The translations under genes were made by a program, and so were the position numbers. Source: DASPKM01 sp035628135 (GTDB lineage Bacteria; Bacteroidota; Bacteroidia; Chitinophagales; Chitinophagaceae). From it: a stretch of DNA of 64,000 bases. Of the stretch, positions 33,300 to 42,039 are shown piece after piece (the stretch's first letter is position 1; each line of letters starts with the position of its first letter). The stretch lies in the NCBI GenBank assembly GCA_035628135.1, contig DASPKM010000011.1:124001-188000 (forward strand), given 5' to 3'. Below the pieces are notes generated by a model that saw nothing but the letters and a program-made list of their open reading frames with translations, was not told the DNA's origin and searched no databases.

Positions 33300-34043
33300 T
33301 TAACTGGTTGTTATACGACCTTCAATAGAGGCGGTTATGCTCTTGCCCTCCTTTTGCAGTTGCATGAAATATTCCTGTAACTGGTCCCTCAATAACCATC
33401 CGCCGTTTTGCTGAGGTAAGTTGGTAAGCATAAAACAATCGTCACCGCCATTGGCGGTATAATCTAATACAGCTATAGTATATTGTGCATCGTCGGTCAA
33501 AGGCTTGCCGCCAATCATTACGCCCTGCGCTTTTTTACCGGTGATGCTCATGCGCAATCCGGCCACCGGCCATCCTCCTTTCGCAGCAATATGGTCGAGG
33601 AACTGCCTCAGCACATCGCCCCTGATATTCAGCAATACAATGAAATTATCGAAGGGCGACAACTCATACAGCTTGCCCACCGTAAGCGGGCCGGGTGGTA
33701 TTTGATTAAGCCTGATGCCACCATAATTCATGAAAGCGGCGTCAACGGACTTAGCAAATTTTTTCCTGGCCTGCAACAGCATCACATCGGCCATCAGGTT
33801 GCCCAATGAGCCTTCGGGCTGGCGCTTTTCAAGGTTAGTGCCTACCTGCGCAATCACCTCGCCCATGCGGGCGTACAACCTGCTGCTGTAAGGCGATAAT
33901 ATGCTAACGATGGAAGAATCGGTAATGCGCCCTTGCTGAATCCTGTAATCGGTATAGTCCACCGACTGCGGAGTATAAGTGGTGCTGCAGGAAAATGCAA
34001 GTAGGGAAAGGATCAGTAAAAGAACAGGGGTTTCCTTTTTCAT
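33300..34043 (-). CDS. 5'-nucleotidase C-terminal-domain lipoprotein
   Basis: 247 residues with a lipoprotein signal (LLLILSLLAFSC lipobox, cysteine at about residue 19). About 75-225 is the 5'-nucleotidase C-terminal domain (LGNLMADVMLLQARKKF, AFMNYGGIRLNQIPPGPLTVG, YELSPFDNFIVLLNI, YTIAVLDYTANGGDDCF). In UshA-type enzymes this domain provides the nucleoside-binding aromatic residues and works with the metallophosphatase domain, which here is a separate protein encoded downstream in the same operon. Membrane anchoring of this half may localise the pair. Confidence 0.9.
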   Translation of the reverse strand: MKKETPVLLLILSLLAFSCSTTYTPQSVDYTDYRIQQGRITDSSIVSILSPYSSRLYARMGEVIAQVGTNLEKRQPEGSLGNLMADVMLLQARKKFAKSVDAAFMNYGGIRLNQIPPGPLTVGKLYELSPFDNFIVLLNIRGDVLRQFLDHIAAKGGWPVAGLRMSITGKKAQGVMIGGKPLTDDAQYTIAVLDYTANGGDDCFMLTNLPQQNGGWLLRDQLQEYFMQLQKEGKSITASIEGRITTS

Positions 34044-34072
34044 AGCAGCTTAGGCGATTCCTTTGAAGGTAC

Positions 34073-34231
34073 GATTATTTTGATACGGCTTGCAACTGTT
34101 TTTCCGAAAAAAATTCTATGCTGTTATCCGATTATTTTGACACCTGGATTCCCGCCTGTACCCTCCACAAATTCTTTAGCAACGCCCCGAAATGCTTTCT
34201 CCTTGATTTATAGTGTCAAAATATATTTTGA
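34073..34231. promoter_or_regulatory. Triplicated TATTTTGAYAC motif and 16 bp palindrome between divergent genes
   Basis: GATTATTTTGATAC (34073-34086) and GATTATTTTGACAC (34130-34143) are direct copies. A third, inverted copy starts at 34213 (GTGTCAAAATATA) and overlaps the perfect palindrome TCAAAATATATTTTGA (34216-34231). They sit between the divergent lipoprotein and porin-like genes and look like sites for one regulator. Confidence 0.45.
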
Positions 34232-34257
34232 TTTATTAGGGGCAACAAGTTTCTTTG
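34226..34257 (+). promoter_or_regulatory. Candidate promoter of the porin-like gene
   Basis: TTTTG (34226-34230), 19 nt spacer, TTTCTTTG (34250-34257, one mismatch to TAnnTTTG), 20 nt before the start codon. The palindrome at 34216 overlaps the -33 box, so a bound regulator would probably repress. Confidence 0.45.
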
Positions 34258-34277
34258 CAAAGTAAACTTTCTGCAAT

Positions 34278-34880
34278 ATGAGATATCTAGCCGTTGCTGC
34301 GCTTGCAATGCTTTTTGCCAGCACAGCTTCATCCCAGGGCCGCTTTGGCATAAAAGCGGGAATTGTCCTGAACTATATTAATACCAGAGGGTCCGGCGGA
34401 GACATTTATTCCGACCTTAGCATAGGCCATACGTTCGGCGCTTCGTACACCATGCCCACCAGCAACAATTTTGCAGTACAACCGGAATTCAATTTCGTCA
34501 GCCTTAAATCCGATGAGGCCATCGGCAACTCCACTGCAAAATTCGGCTACGTTCAAATACCGGTGCTGTTGAAAGGCATTACCAATAAGCAAGCATTCAG
34601 CGTATACATCGGGCCACAACTGAGCTTTCTTACCGACGCCAGCAGAAAAGCCTCGGGCGGCGCTAAAACAGACATCACCAAGCAAGTAACGGAAACCCTT
34701 TTCGACGGAGTGATGGGAATAGAATACATCACGCCGATCAAGATCAGCATCAACGCCAGGTACACGCATAGCTTTTCCAATGTGTTCAAATCGGAATTCG
34801 AAGGCTTTAAAAGCCGTCACCAATATGCCACCGTAACACTAGGTTACCAATTTGGGAAAAGAAAACCGGTAGCACCTTAA
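34278..34880 (+). CDS. Porin-family (PorT-like) outer-membrane beta-barrel protein
   Basis: 200 residues: signal peptide (LAVAALAMLFASTASSQ) followed by an eight-strand-type barrel starting GRFGIKAGIVLNYI, with typical strands FAVQPEFNFVSLKS, FGYVQIPVLLKGI, FSVYIGPQLSFLTDAS and the C-terminal QYATVTLGYQFG. The pattern matches the porin-family outer-membrane beta-barrel group common in Bacteroidota. Specific function unknown. A terminator follows at 34900-34931. Confidence 0.88.
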   Translation: MRYLAVAALAMLFASTASSQGRFGIKAGIVLNYINTRGSGGDIYSDLSIGHTFGASYTMPTSNNFAVQPEFNFVSLKSDEAIGNSTAKFGYVQIPVLLKGITNKQAFSVYIGPQLSFLTDASRKASGGAKTDITKQVTETLFDGVMGIEYITPIKISINARYTHSFSNVFKSEFEGFKSRHQYATVTLGYQFGKRKPVAP

Positions 34881-34899
34881 AACAACCAGTAAAATTTGC

Positions 34900-34931
34900 A
34901 AAAAAGGAGTTCTTAACCGGACTCCTTTTTT
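34900..34931 (+). terminator. Rho-independent terminator after the porin-like gene
   Basis: AAAAAAGGAGT and ACTCCTTTTTT form an 11 bp stem around a 10-base loop, ending in six T. It immediately precedes the FAD oxidoreductase gene. Confidence 0.8.
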
Positions 34932-34963
34932 AGTCGATGGCCGGCAGGCAGGCCGTTTCCGCC

Positions 34964-36523
34964 ATGCAAAAAACCATCTCCATACAATTGCTTCCATCAG
35001 AGGCTGCCAGCGACGATGCCATCAGGGAATACCTGGCCGCAGCTGCCGGTAAAAAAACAAAGGATATTACCGGCTTCCATATCGTTAAGCAATCGATCGA
35101 TGCACGTGGCAAAACGGCCCGCGTCAACCTCACCTGCAACACCTTTATCAACGAGCCCTTTCAGCAAAGAGAAATTGTCCGGTATCAATTTAAAGATGTT
35201 TCCCGCGCGGCTAAAAGCGTCATCATCGTAGGCGCTGGCCCTGCAGGGTTGTTTGCCGCATTGAAACTGCTGCAGCAGGGCATACGTCCCATTATACTAG
35301 AGCGGGGCAAGGACGTTCGTGCCCGGCGCCGCGACCTCGCCATGCTCAATAAGGAAGGCTCCATCAATCCCGAAAGCAATTATTGCTTCGGCGAAGGAGG
35401 CGCGGGCACTTACAGCGATGGCAAATTGTATACGCGCAGCACCAAACGCGGCGATGTAAACCGGATCCTTAACCTGATGGTACAATTTGGAGCGGCGGAA
35501 AACATATTGTACCAATCGCACCCGCACATCGGCACCAATAAACTGCCGCAGATCATCACCGCGATGCGGCACCAGGTAACGCAATCGGGAGGAGAATTTT
35601 TGTTCGAAAGAAAAGTTACCCGCCTTCTTATTAAAAACAATATCATCACCGGGGTAACCGTGGCCGATGGCGCGTCCTTTCTTGCCGATGCGGTGATACT
35701 GGCCACCGGCCACTCGGCGAGGGATATATTTTTATTGCTCGATCAGCAAAACATAGAAATTGCATTAAAGCCTTTTGCGCTGGGCGTTCGCGTCGAACAT
35801 CCGCAATCGCTCATCGATTCCATTCAATACCATTCGGCACAACGAGGGCCCTGGCTGCCGCCCGCATCGTACAGCCTGGTGCAGCAAGTACAGGACCATG
35901 GCGTCTTTTCTTTTTGCATGTGTCCCGGCGGCATTATTGCGCCCGCGGCCACCGCCCCTGGCGAAATAGTGGTAAATGGCTGGAGCCCCTCCAAACGCAA
36001 CAACCCGTTTGCCAACAGCGGCATCGTGGTGAACATAGAAGAAAAAGACCTGTCCGCTTTTCGTAGGCACAAGGCCCTGGCCGGTTTGTTTTTTCAGCAA
36101 AAAGTAGAACAGGATGCTTATAAGGCAGGCGGAGGAAACTTTGTTGCGCCCGCTCAACGAATGGTGGATTTTGTCGATAAAAAATTGTCTGCTTCGCTGC
36201 CGGACTGTTCTTACCTTCCCGGCATTTGCTCAGCCCCTCTGAACCAGGTACTGCCCGGCTTTGTATTCAAAGGATTGCAGCAGGCCTTTGTTGAGTTCGG
36301 GAAGAAAAAGAAGGGTTATCTTTCCAATGAAGCGGTAGTGGTGGCAACCGAGTCAAGAACTTCCTCACCCGTGCGCATTCCGCGCCACGCCGACACCCTG
36401 CAGCATCCCCAGGTACAGGGATTGTACCCTTGCGGAGAAGGCGCGGGCTATGCAGGCGGCATTGTAAGCGCGGCCATGGATGGAGAACGGGTTGCACAAT
36501 GTATAATTGATAAATTGCTGTAA
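34964..36523 (+). CDS. FAD-dependent oxidoreductase (NAD(P)/FAD-dependent family)
   Basis: 519 residues from the ATG at 34964; the upstream ATG at 34937 lies six bases beyond the terminator and was not chosen. Residues about 85-115 contain the dinucleotide-binding motif IIVGAGPAGLFAALKLLQQG with ERG at the strand end; downstream are CFGEGGAGTYSDGKLYTR, VILATGHSARDIF and C-terminal YPCGEGAGYAGGIVSAAMDG. About 85 N-terminal residues (ISIQLLPSEAASDDAIREYL) precede the FAD domain, as in other conserved proteins of this family. The substrate is unknown. Confidence 0.88.
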   Translation: MQKTISIQLLPSEAASDDAIREYLAAAAGKKTKDITGFHIVKQSIDARGKTARVNLTCNTFINEPFQQREIVRYQFKDVSRAAKSVIIVGAGPAGLFAALKLLQQGIRPIILERGKDVRARRRDLAMLNKEGSINPESNYCFGEGGAGTYSDGKLYTRSTKRGDVNRILNLMVQFGAAENILYQSHPHIGTNKLPQIITAMRHQVTQSGGEFLFERKVTRLLIKNNIITGVTVADGASFLADAVILATGHSARDIFLLLDQQNIEIALKPFALGVRVEHPQSLIDSIQYHSAQRGPWLPPASYSLVQQVQDHGVFSFCMCPGGIIAPAATAPGEIVVNGWSPSKRNNPFANSGIVVNIEEKDLSAFRRHKALAGLFFQQKVEQDAYKAGGGNFVAPAQRMVDFVDKKLSASLPDCSYLPGICSAPLNQVLPGFVFKGLQQAFVEFGKKKKGYLSNEAVVVATESRTSSPVRIPRHADTLQHPQVQGLYPCGEGAGYAGGIVSAAMDGERVAQCIIDKLL

Positions 36524-36580
36524 TAAAAAAACATGCTGCGCGACATACAAACTCTATAATTGAACGCCGATAAAATGGAG

Positions 36581-36685
36581 GTCATTGGGTCATTAGGTCA
36601 TTAAGTCAATAGGTAAATACATTTAATCGGACAACGAACTTTTTTCAATGACCCAACGACCTAATGACCCAATGACCCAAATACC
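36581..36685. repeat. Octamer repeat element with inverted arms
   Basis: Left arm: GTCATTGG, GTCATTAG, GTCATTAA, GTCAATAG, GTAAATAC (36581-36620). Right arm: CAATGACC, CAACGACC, TAATGACC, CAATGACC, CAAATACC (36646-36685). The arms can pair almost fully around a 25 nt loop. An in-frame ATG inside the right arm (36648) is a false start for the ABC ATPase gene. Confidence 0.9.
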
Positions 36686-36701
36686 AGTAAACTTCGACCA
36701 C

Positions 36702-37634
36702 ATGAACATATTAGAAGTCAAGAACCTTAAAAAATACTACGCCACGCAAAAAGCGGTGGACGACATAAGCTTCGAACTCAGGGAAGGCAGCATCTTCGGG
36801 TTGCTGGGCCCTAACGGAGCGGGTAAAACAACCTTGCTGCGCATGATCACCGGCATTTTTTATCCCGATCACGGCCAGATACTGCTCGAAGGCAAAAAGT
36901 TCGACCCCACCAGCGACGTCCAGCGCATTGGCTATATGCCAGAAGAAAGAGGATTGTATAAAAAAATGAAGATCGGCGAGCAGGCCGTGTACCTGGCCCA
37001 ACTGAAAGGCCTTAGCAAATCGGTAGCCATGGAAAGGGTAAAGGCCTGGTTCGTCCGGTTTGGCATGGAAACCTGGTGGAATAAGAAAGTAGAAGACCTG
37101 AGCAAGGGCATGGGACAAAAACTCCAATTTGTAACTACCGTACTGCACGAACCCAGGCTGGTCATACTGGACGAGCCGTTCAGCGGCCTGGACCCCGTAA
37201 ACACCAATCTTATTAAAGACGAGATATACGAACTTTCACGCAAAGGCTGCAGCATCATCTTCAGCACGCACCGCATGGAGCAGGTAGAAGAAATTTGCGA
37301 CCACATCATATTGGTGAACAAAGGCAAGAAAATACTGGACGGCGGCGTGGCGCAGGTAAAACAACAATTCAAGGAAAACCTGTTCATGGTCGAGTTCGAT
37401 GAAATGCCGGTTAACGCCGCCTCGCCTGCCTTTGACATCATCGGTAAAAAAGGCAATGCGCTGGTGGTAAAAATAAACGATGGCAACCGCCCCAACGACG
37501 TGCTGCGCCATTACCTGCAGCACGACATAAGCATACGCGGCTTCAATGAAATCCTGCCTTCGCTCAACGATATTTTTATCAAGCTGGTAGAAGGCACTTC
37601 CGTCAGCCGCCAGTTTCAATCCGTGAACGCCTAA
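36702..37634 (+). CDS. ABC transporter ATP-binding protein (NatA-like, DUF4162 C-terminus)
   Basis: 310 residues from the ATG at 36702. The nucleotide-binding domain (about 1-220) shows Walker A GLLGPNGAGKTT, signature LSKGMGQKLQ, Walker B LVILDEPFSGLDP and the switch histidine in IFSTHRMEQ. A C-terminal region of about 80 residues (ENLFMVEFDEMP ... LPSLNDIFIKLVEG) is typical of DUF4162-type ATPases. It pairs with the membrane permease encoded 11 bp downstream to form a sodium- or drug-export type system. An ATG at 36648 gives 18 extra residues coded by the repeat arm and is rejected. Confidence 0.95.
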   Translation: MNILEVKNLKKYYATQKAVDDISFELREGSIFGLLGPNGAGKTTLLRMITGIFYPDHGQILLEGKKFDPTSDVQRIGYMPEERGLYKKMKIGEQAVYLAQLKGLSKSVAMERVKAWFVRFGMETWWNKKVEDLSKGMGQKLQFVTTVLHEPRLVILDEPFSGLDPVNTNLIKDEIYELSRKGCSIIFSTHRMEQVEEICDHIILVNKGKKILDGGVAQVKQQFKENLFMVEFDEMPVNAASPAFDIIGKKGNALVVKINDGNRPNDVLRHYLQHDISIRGFNEILPSLNDIFIKLVEGTSVSRQFQSVNA

Positions 37635-37645
37635 AACGAATTGTT

Positions 37646-38950
37646 ATGAGCAAAACATTGCTGATCATCCAACGGGAATACTTTACCAGGGTAAGAAAAA
37701 AATCTTTCCTGCTCACTACCATACTGGTCCCTATCATCATCATAGGATTTTATGCCGTCATCTTTGCCATCGCGCTGAGCGACAGCGGGGAAGACGAAAG
37801 AATTGCCGTGATAGATCATGCAGGGCTTTTTACCGACAGCATCCCGGCTGAAAAGAACGACGATGGCCTGAAGCTGGAACTGGTAAAGAATGAAACCGAA
37901 GAATCATTCAAAAATAAATATGCCGACCAGGGTTACGCTGCCTTCGTTTACATTCCCAATTTCGATCTATATAAACCTTCGGGCATCAAGCTCCACAGCA
38001 AATCTGCCGTAAGCCTGTCGAGCAAGAACCGCATCGAGCGAAAGATCTCCAAGGCGGTAGAGTATAAAAGACTCGCAAGCGCCAACATCGACCCTGCGAA
38101 ATATGAATCCATCAAGGCCGACGTATCCGTTGAGAGCACCATCGATTCGGGTGATGGCGAAAAACGGAGCGTGGAAGGCGTAGCCTATGCGGTTGCTTTT
38201 GCCGCCGGCATACTCATTTACATGGTGTTGCTGATTTATGGCTCTATGGTAATGCGAGGAGTAATGGAAGAAAAGACCAACCGCATATCGGAGGTAATTG
38301 TAAGCTCGGTAAAGCCCTTTCAATTGATGCTGGGCAAGATAATAGGTATCGGCGCAGTAGGCATTACGCAGTTCGTTATATGGATCGTGCTCATAAGCAT
38401 TTTGCAATTGATTATACCGATCCTGTTTCCAGGGATGGCGGGACAGATGTCTCCGGCCGGCGGTGAAGCAGCCGGGGCAACTAACACTAATATGATGGCC
38501 ACTATATCAGAAGGCCTAAGCAGTATACCCGTAGGCATATTGTTGTTCAGCTTTATATTTTATTTTGTCGGCGGCTATCTTATGTATGCTGCACTGTTTG
38601 CCGCTATCGGCAGCGTAAGTGAAGACCAGCAGGACGCCCAGCAGTTGGTTTTCCCCGTGATGATGCCCCTCATTCTCGGCTTCGTCATTATGACCAAAGC
38701 GATACAGGAACCGAATAGCGGCTTAGCGCTCTTTGGGAGCTTATTCCCCCTCACCTCACCCGTTGTTATGATAGGAAGGATACCTTTCGGTGTGCCTGCA
38801 TGGCAGTTGCTTACTTCCATGGCCCTGCTGGTGCTGTTCTTTATATTCTGCACCTGGCTGGCAGGAAAAATTTACCGCACCGGCATCCTGATGTATGGAA
38901 AGAAAGGATCGTGGAAGGAAATGATGCGGTGGGCCTTCAGGAGAAGTTAA
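37646..38950 (+). CDS. ABC-2 type transporter permease (NatB-like)
   Basis: 434 residues: an N-terminal segment (about 22-46, SFLLTTILVPIIIIGFYAVIFAI), a large extracytoplasmic region (about 50-180, charged and soluble), then five or six C-terminal membrane segments (VAFAAGILIYMVLLIYGSMVM, FVIWIVLISILQLIIPILF, IPVGILLFSFIFYFVGGYLMYA, LVFPVMMPLILGFVIM, LLTSMALLVLFFIFCTWLAG). The layout is that of the NatB/ABC-2 export family. It works with the ATPase encoded just upstream; the cargo is unknown. The octamer element at 38951 starts immediately after the stop codon. Confidence 0.92.
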   Translation: MSKTLLIIQREYFTRVRKKSFLLTTILVPIIIIGFYAVIFAIALSDSGEDERIAVIDHAGLFTDSIPAEKNDDGLKLELVKNETEESFKNKYADQGYAAFVYIPNFDLYKPSGIKLHSKSAVSLSSKNRIERKISKAVEYKRLASANIDPAKYESIKADVSVESTIDSGDGEKRSVEGVAYAVAFAAGILIYMVLLIYGSMVMRGVMEEKTNRISEVIVSSVKPFQLMLGKIIGIGAVGITQFVIWIVLISILQLIIPILFPGMAGQMSPAGGEAAGATNTNMMATISEGLSSIPVGILLFSFIFYFVGGYLMYAALFAAIGSVSEDQQDAQQLVFPVMMPLILGFVIMTKAIQEPNSGLALFGSLFPLTSPVVMIGRIPFGVPAWQLLTSMALLVLFFIFCTWLAGKIYRTGILMYGKKGSWKEMMRWAFRRS

Positions 38951-39081
38951 GTCATTGGGTCAATAGGTGATTAAGTCATTAAAATAGTTCATATCCGATT
39001 TAAATACTGTTAGGTCATTAGATCTGAATGACCTATTGATTTATTGACCTATTGACTTATTGTCCTATTGACCCAATGACT
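38951..39081. repeat. Octamer repeat element with inverted arms
   Basis: Left arm of four GTCATTGG-type octamers (38951-38982), right arm of seven inverse octamers (GAATGACC, TATTGATT, TATTGACC, TATTGACT, TATTGTCC, TATTGACC, CAATGACT; 39026-39081). The 43 nt between arms is unrelated. It fills the gap between the ABC permease and the M28 peptidase genes. Confidence 0.88.
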
Positions 39082-39090
39082 TAATTTCAC

Positions 39091-40446
39091 ATGATGAGAA
39101 AAATTGTCCTTGCCTGCATCCTGCTGCTTGCCCTTCACCCGGCTGTTCATGCACAAACCATCATTCACAAAGATCCTGTAATCGAAAAGCTCGCGGCCGA
39201 AGTAAATGCCGATAGCCTTAGGTCATACATCCTTAAGCTGGTCAGCTTCGGCACGCGAAGCACGCTAAGCAGCACCACGCATCCTACGCGCGGCATAGGT
39301 GCATCCCGCGAATGGGTGGTTGCTAAATTCAGGGAATTTGCGGCGCAGAGCAACGGCCGGATGACCGTGCATCTCGACAGGTGGACCCTGCAACCGGACA
39401 GGCGCCGGATAGATACGCCCATAGACATGGGTAATCCCATGGCATGGCTCAAAGGCAGCGACCCCAACGACAACCGCATCTTTGTAATCAGCGGCCACCT
39501 CGACAGCCGCGCTTCCGACGTCATGAACCGCACCATCGATGCGCCCGGAGCCAACGACGACGGCAGCGGCGTTGCAGCCGTAATGGAATGCGCACGCATC
39601 CTCAGCAGGCAATCGTTTCCCGCTACCATTCTTTTTGTGGCGCTCAGCGGCGAAGAACAGGGATTATTTGGAGCCGAGCACCTGGCCGACTCCGCACGCA
39701 AAAGCAACTGGAATATAGAAGCCGTGCTGAACAACGACATCATGGGCAGCAACAACAGCAGCGAAACCAATATCATCGATAATACACGTGTAAGAGTGTT
39801 CAGCGAAGGGCTTCCATTTTTTGAGCTGGATAAAAAAGCCACCAGCATCCGCAACCTCGGGCAGGAAAACGATGGCAATGCGCGTCAACTGGCCAGGTAC
39901 GTAAAAGAAATCGGCGAACGCTATGTAGCCCACCTGGAAGTAGTAATGGTGTACCGCAACGACCGCTTCCTGCGTGGTGGCGACCATACGGCCTTTGTAC
40001 AAAAAGGGTTTACCGCAGTGCGCATTACCGAAATGAATGAACAGTTCGAGCACCAGCACCAGGACGTTCGCAAGGAAAAAGGCATTCAGTACGGCGACCT
40101 CCCTGAATTCATGGACTTTGAATACCTGCGCAAGAACACCGCGCTTAACCTGGCCTGCCTCGCAAACCTTGCCAAATCACCGGGCATGCCGCAGGATGTA
40201 AAAATAGAAGTGCGCGGGCTTTCTAACAGTACATCACTTAGCTGGAAAGCCCCCGCTGCGGGTAAGCCTCAGGGTTATTATGTATTGGTGCGCGAAACGT
40301 ATCAACCCTTCTGGCAGAAAAAATTCTTCACCACGCAAACCAGTTTGCGCCTGCCGTACTCAAAAGACCATTACTTTTTTGCTGTTCAGTCCGTAAGCCA
40401 GGATGGCAACGAAAGCCTCCCCGTGATACCCACTCCCGGGCGATGA
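39091..40446 (+). CDS. Exported M28-family zinc peptidase with C-terminal fibronectin-III-like domain
   Basis: 451 residues with a signal peptide (KIVLACILLLALHPAVHAQ). The peptidase domain (about 30-360) has the M28 metal and catalytic positions: His/Asp in SGHLDSRASD, PGANDDGSGVA, the Glu pair in LSGEEQGLFGAEH, NNDIMGSN and His in GGDHTAFVQKGF. About 365-448 is beta-rich (LSNSTSLSWKAPAAGKPQGYYVLVRETY, YFFAVQSVSQDGNES), like a type III fibronectin domain. Probably an extracytoplasmic aminopeptidase for peptide nutrients. An ATG at 39094 is equally possible. Confidence 0.93.
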   Translation: MMRKIVLACILLLALHPAVHAQTIIHKDPVIEKLAAEVNADSLRSYILKLVSFGTRSTLSSTTHPTRGIGASREWVVAKFREFAAQSNGRMTVHLDRWTLQPDRRRIDTPIDMGNPMAWLKGSDPNDNRIFVISGHLDSRASDVMNRTIDAPGANDDGSGVAAVMECARILSRQSFPATILFVALSGEEQGLFGAEHLADSARKSNWNIEAVLNNDIMGSNNSSETNIIDNTRVRVFSEGLPFFELDKKATSIRNLGQENDGNARQLARYVKEIGERYVAHLEVVMVYRNDRFLRGGDHTAFVQKGFTAVRITEMNEQFEHQHQDVRKEKGIQYGDLPEFMDFEYLRKNTALNLACLANLAKSPGMPQDVKIEVRGLSNSTSLSWKAPAAGKPQGYYVLVRETYQPFWQKKFFTTQTSLRLPYSKDHYFFAVQSVSQDGNESLPVIPTPGR

Positions 40447-40450
40447 TTGA

Positions 40451-41185
40451 AATATTACAGTTGCTATTATTATCATCTTGCCGTTTAGCATCCACAATCC
40501 AACCGCAGAGCCGCCGTATACCCTCTTCTGGGGCACGGTTACGAGGAATGGAAATGAAATAACGGTAAGGGACGAAATAAAGGAAATGACAGTGATGCAT
40601 GTCATACTGAACAACAATGGACTTCCCGCCACCTCGGACTTCCACAACCGTACGAACAATAGCCAGGGTCATTACAGGAAAGACATCACCCAGTATTATT
40701 ACACCGGCACACGGCTCGATTCGATCCGGATGCGTTCTGAAATGAACATACATGGCCTTTAATATTTTTCAACCGGGTATTCGTTCACTTATGACGTGCA
40801 CGGCAACTTGCTGCGCATAGACGGCACCGATGGAAACGTGATCGAAATTTTTTATGATTATTCAAAACCTGTTAATGGTTTACAAAGTAACATGGTGCTT
40901 AACAATTCGTTCAAGTTGGTGGAGCACCTCGAGCTTCTTGAGCTTCCCATGCACCACGAGGTAACACGGATAGAATACAACGACAGTCCACGCAACTATA
41001 CCGATTACGTGGTAGAAGACGGCCTGGTAATATCTTACAAGTGGAATGGCTTTGGTTTCAGCAATCATACCTATTACACCGGTTGGGATTGCGGCGGTTC
41101 GCCGGCTACACGCGCCATAGATAAAAAGGGCATCAACAGCCTTGAACAATTCCGGCAGGTTTACCCGCGGCAAAGCGGTAAGTAA
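40451..41185 (+). pseudogene. Broken paralogue of the lipoprotein at 42040-43050
   Basis: From 40451 the frame runs to a TAA at 40760-40762 and continues in the same frame to 41185. The two parts read LFWGTVTRNGNEITVRDEI and TYDVHGNLLRIDG ... HLELLELPMHHEVTRIEY ... INSLEQFRQVYPR, matching residues about 100 to the end of the intact lipoprotein downstream (VTYEGNQVRLRD, EYDAHGNIREID, HLELLKLPMNHAVSRI, MSLEEFNRAYPR). The lipoprotein signal and first ~90 residues are missing and no ATG begins the frame. The cause is a 5' truncation plus one nonsense codon. Confidence 0.85.
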
Positions 41186-41211
41186 CGAAACGAAATTAAT
41201 AGACCACGAAG

Positions 41212-41249
41212 AGAACGCTGATATGCCGGAACGGTCAGCGTTCTTTTTT
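41212..41249 (+). terminator. Rho-independent terminator after the broken lipoprotein gene
   Basis: AGAACGCTGA (41212-41221) pairs with TCAGCGTTCT (41235-41244), a perfect 10 bp stem with a 13-base loop and a T6 tail. Confidence 0.88.
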
Positions 41250-41277
41250 GCGGCAGTACCACGAACTTCGCCCCTGT

Positions 41278-41835
41278 ATGGACAAGGCCAAAATGTATTT
41301 TCTTGCTATTGTTGCCCCTGCCGACATCAATGACCAGGCGCTGGAATGGAAACATTATATGCGCGACCATTTTGGTTGCACAGTAGCATTGCGGTCTCCG
41401 GCGCACATCACGCTCATACCGCCATTCTGGATGAGTGAATCGCTGGAAGATGCATTGAAAGCAGACCTTGCCCCATTTGCGCAACAGCAATCTTCATTTG
41501 ATATACATCTTAACGGGTTCGATGCATTTAAGCCGAGGGTGATCTTTGTAAACGTTGAAGAGAACGTTCCGCTTGGCCAGTTGAAACAGTCGTTGGAAGA
41601 TCATGCATTATCGCGCAACCGCTATCCCATTAAAAAAGAAACGAGGCCCTTCCATCCACACCTTACCATCGCCAACCGCGACCTTCGGAAAAAAGATTTT
41701 GCGCCCGCATTCGATCATTTTAAGAACATCGCATACTCACGCGCGTTTACGGCGCATGAGCTTGCTTTGCTGAAACACGATGGTACGCAATGGCTTGTTC
41801 ACTGTAAATGGTTGCTCGATAAGAAAAAGCCCTAA
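41278..41835 (+). CDS. 2'-5' RNA ligase / 2H phosphoesterase family protein
   Basis: 185 residues from the ATG at 41278 (MDKAKMYFLAIVAP); the frame extends upstream to 41248 without a better start and would run into a terminator. The two HxT/S-type motifs of the 2H phosphoesterase superfamily are visible: HITLIPPF at about residue 42 and HPHLTIANRDL at about residue 127. Members act on 2',5' or cyclic phosphodiesters of RNA or nucleotides; the substrate here is unknown. Cytoplasmic. Confidence 0.88.
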   Translation: MDKAKMYFLAIVAPADINDQALEWKHYMRDHFGCTVALRSPAHITLIPPFWMSESLEDALKADLAPFAQQQSSFDIHLNGFDAFKPRVIFVNVEENVPLGQLKQSLEDHALSRNRYPIKKETRPFHPHLTIANRDLRKKDFAPAFDHFKNIAYSRAFTAHELALLKHDGTQWLVHCKWLLDKKKP

Positions 41836-41890
41836 TTTTGACTATTATTTCTAACTACCAGTTATTCCCGCAGCTAACCACTTATTAAAT

Positions 41891-41915
41891 CGCGGTTTTA
41901 CAACCCGCGTTTTTT
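41891..41915 (+). terminator. Terminator after the 2H phosphoesterase gene
   Basis: CGCGGTT/AACCCGCG hairpin with one bulged C and a four-base loop, followed by T6. Confidence 0.7.
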
Positions 41916-42039
41916 AATAACTTTAAACACCTCCATTCCTCTCCCCATTGGAAGCTTCGCTTATTTACTAAACCATAAAACGCTTATTCCTTGGCTCGGC
42001 TTCTTTTATTTCCTAAATCCATAAACAAAACGGTCAATT

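Noticed and set aside
36648..36701. N-terminal extension of the ABC ATPase (MTQRPNDPMTQ)
   Set aside because: The extension is coded by the right arm of an octamer repeat; the ATG at 36702 starts the ATPase at its normal first strand.
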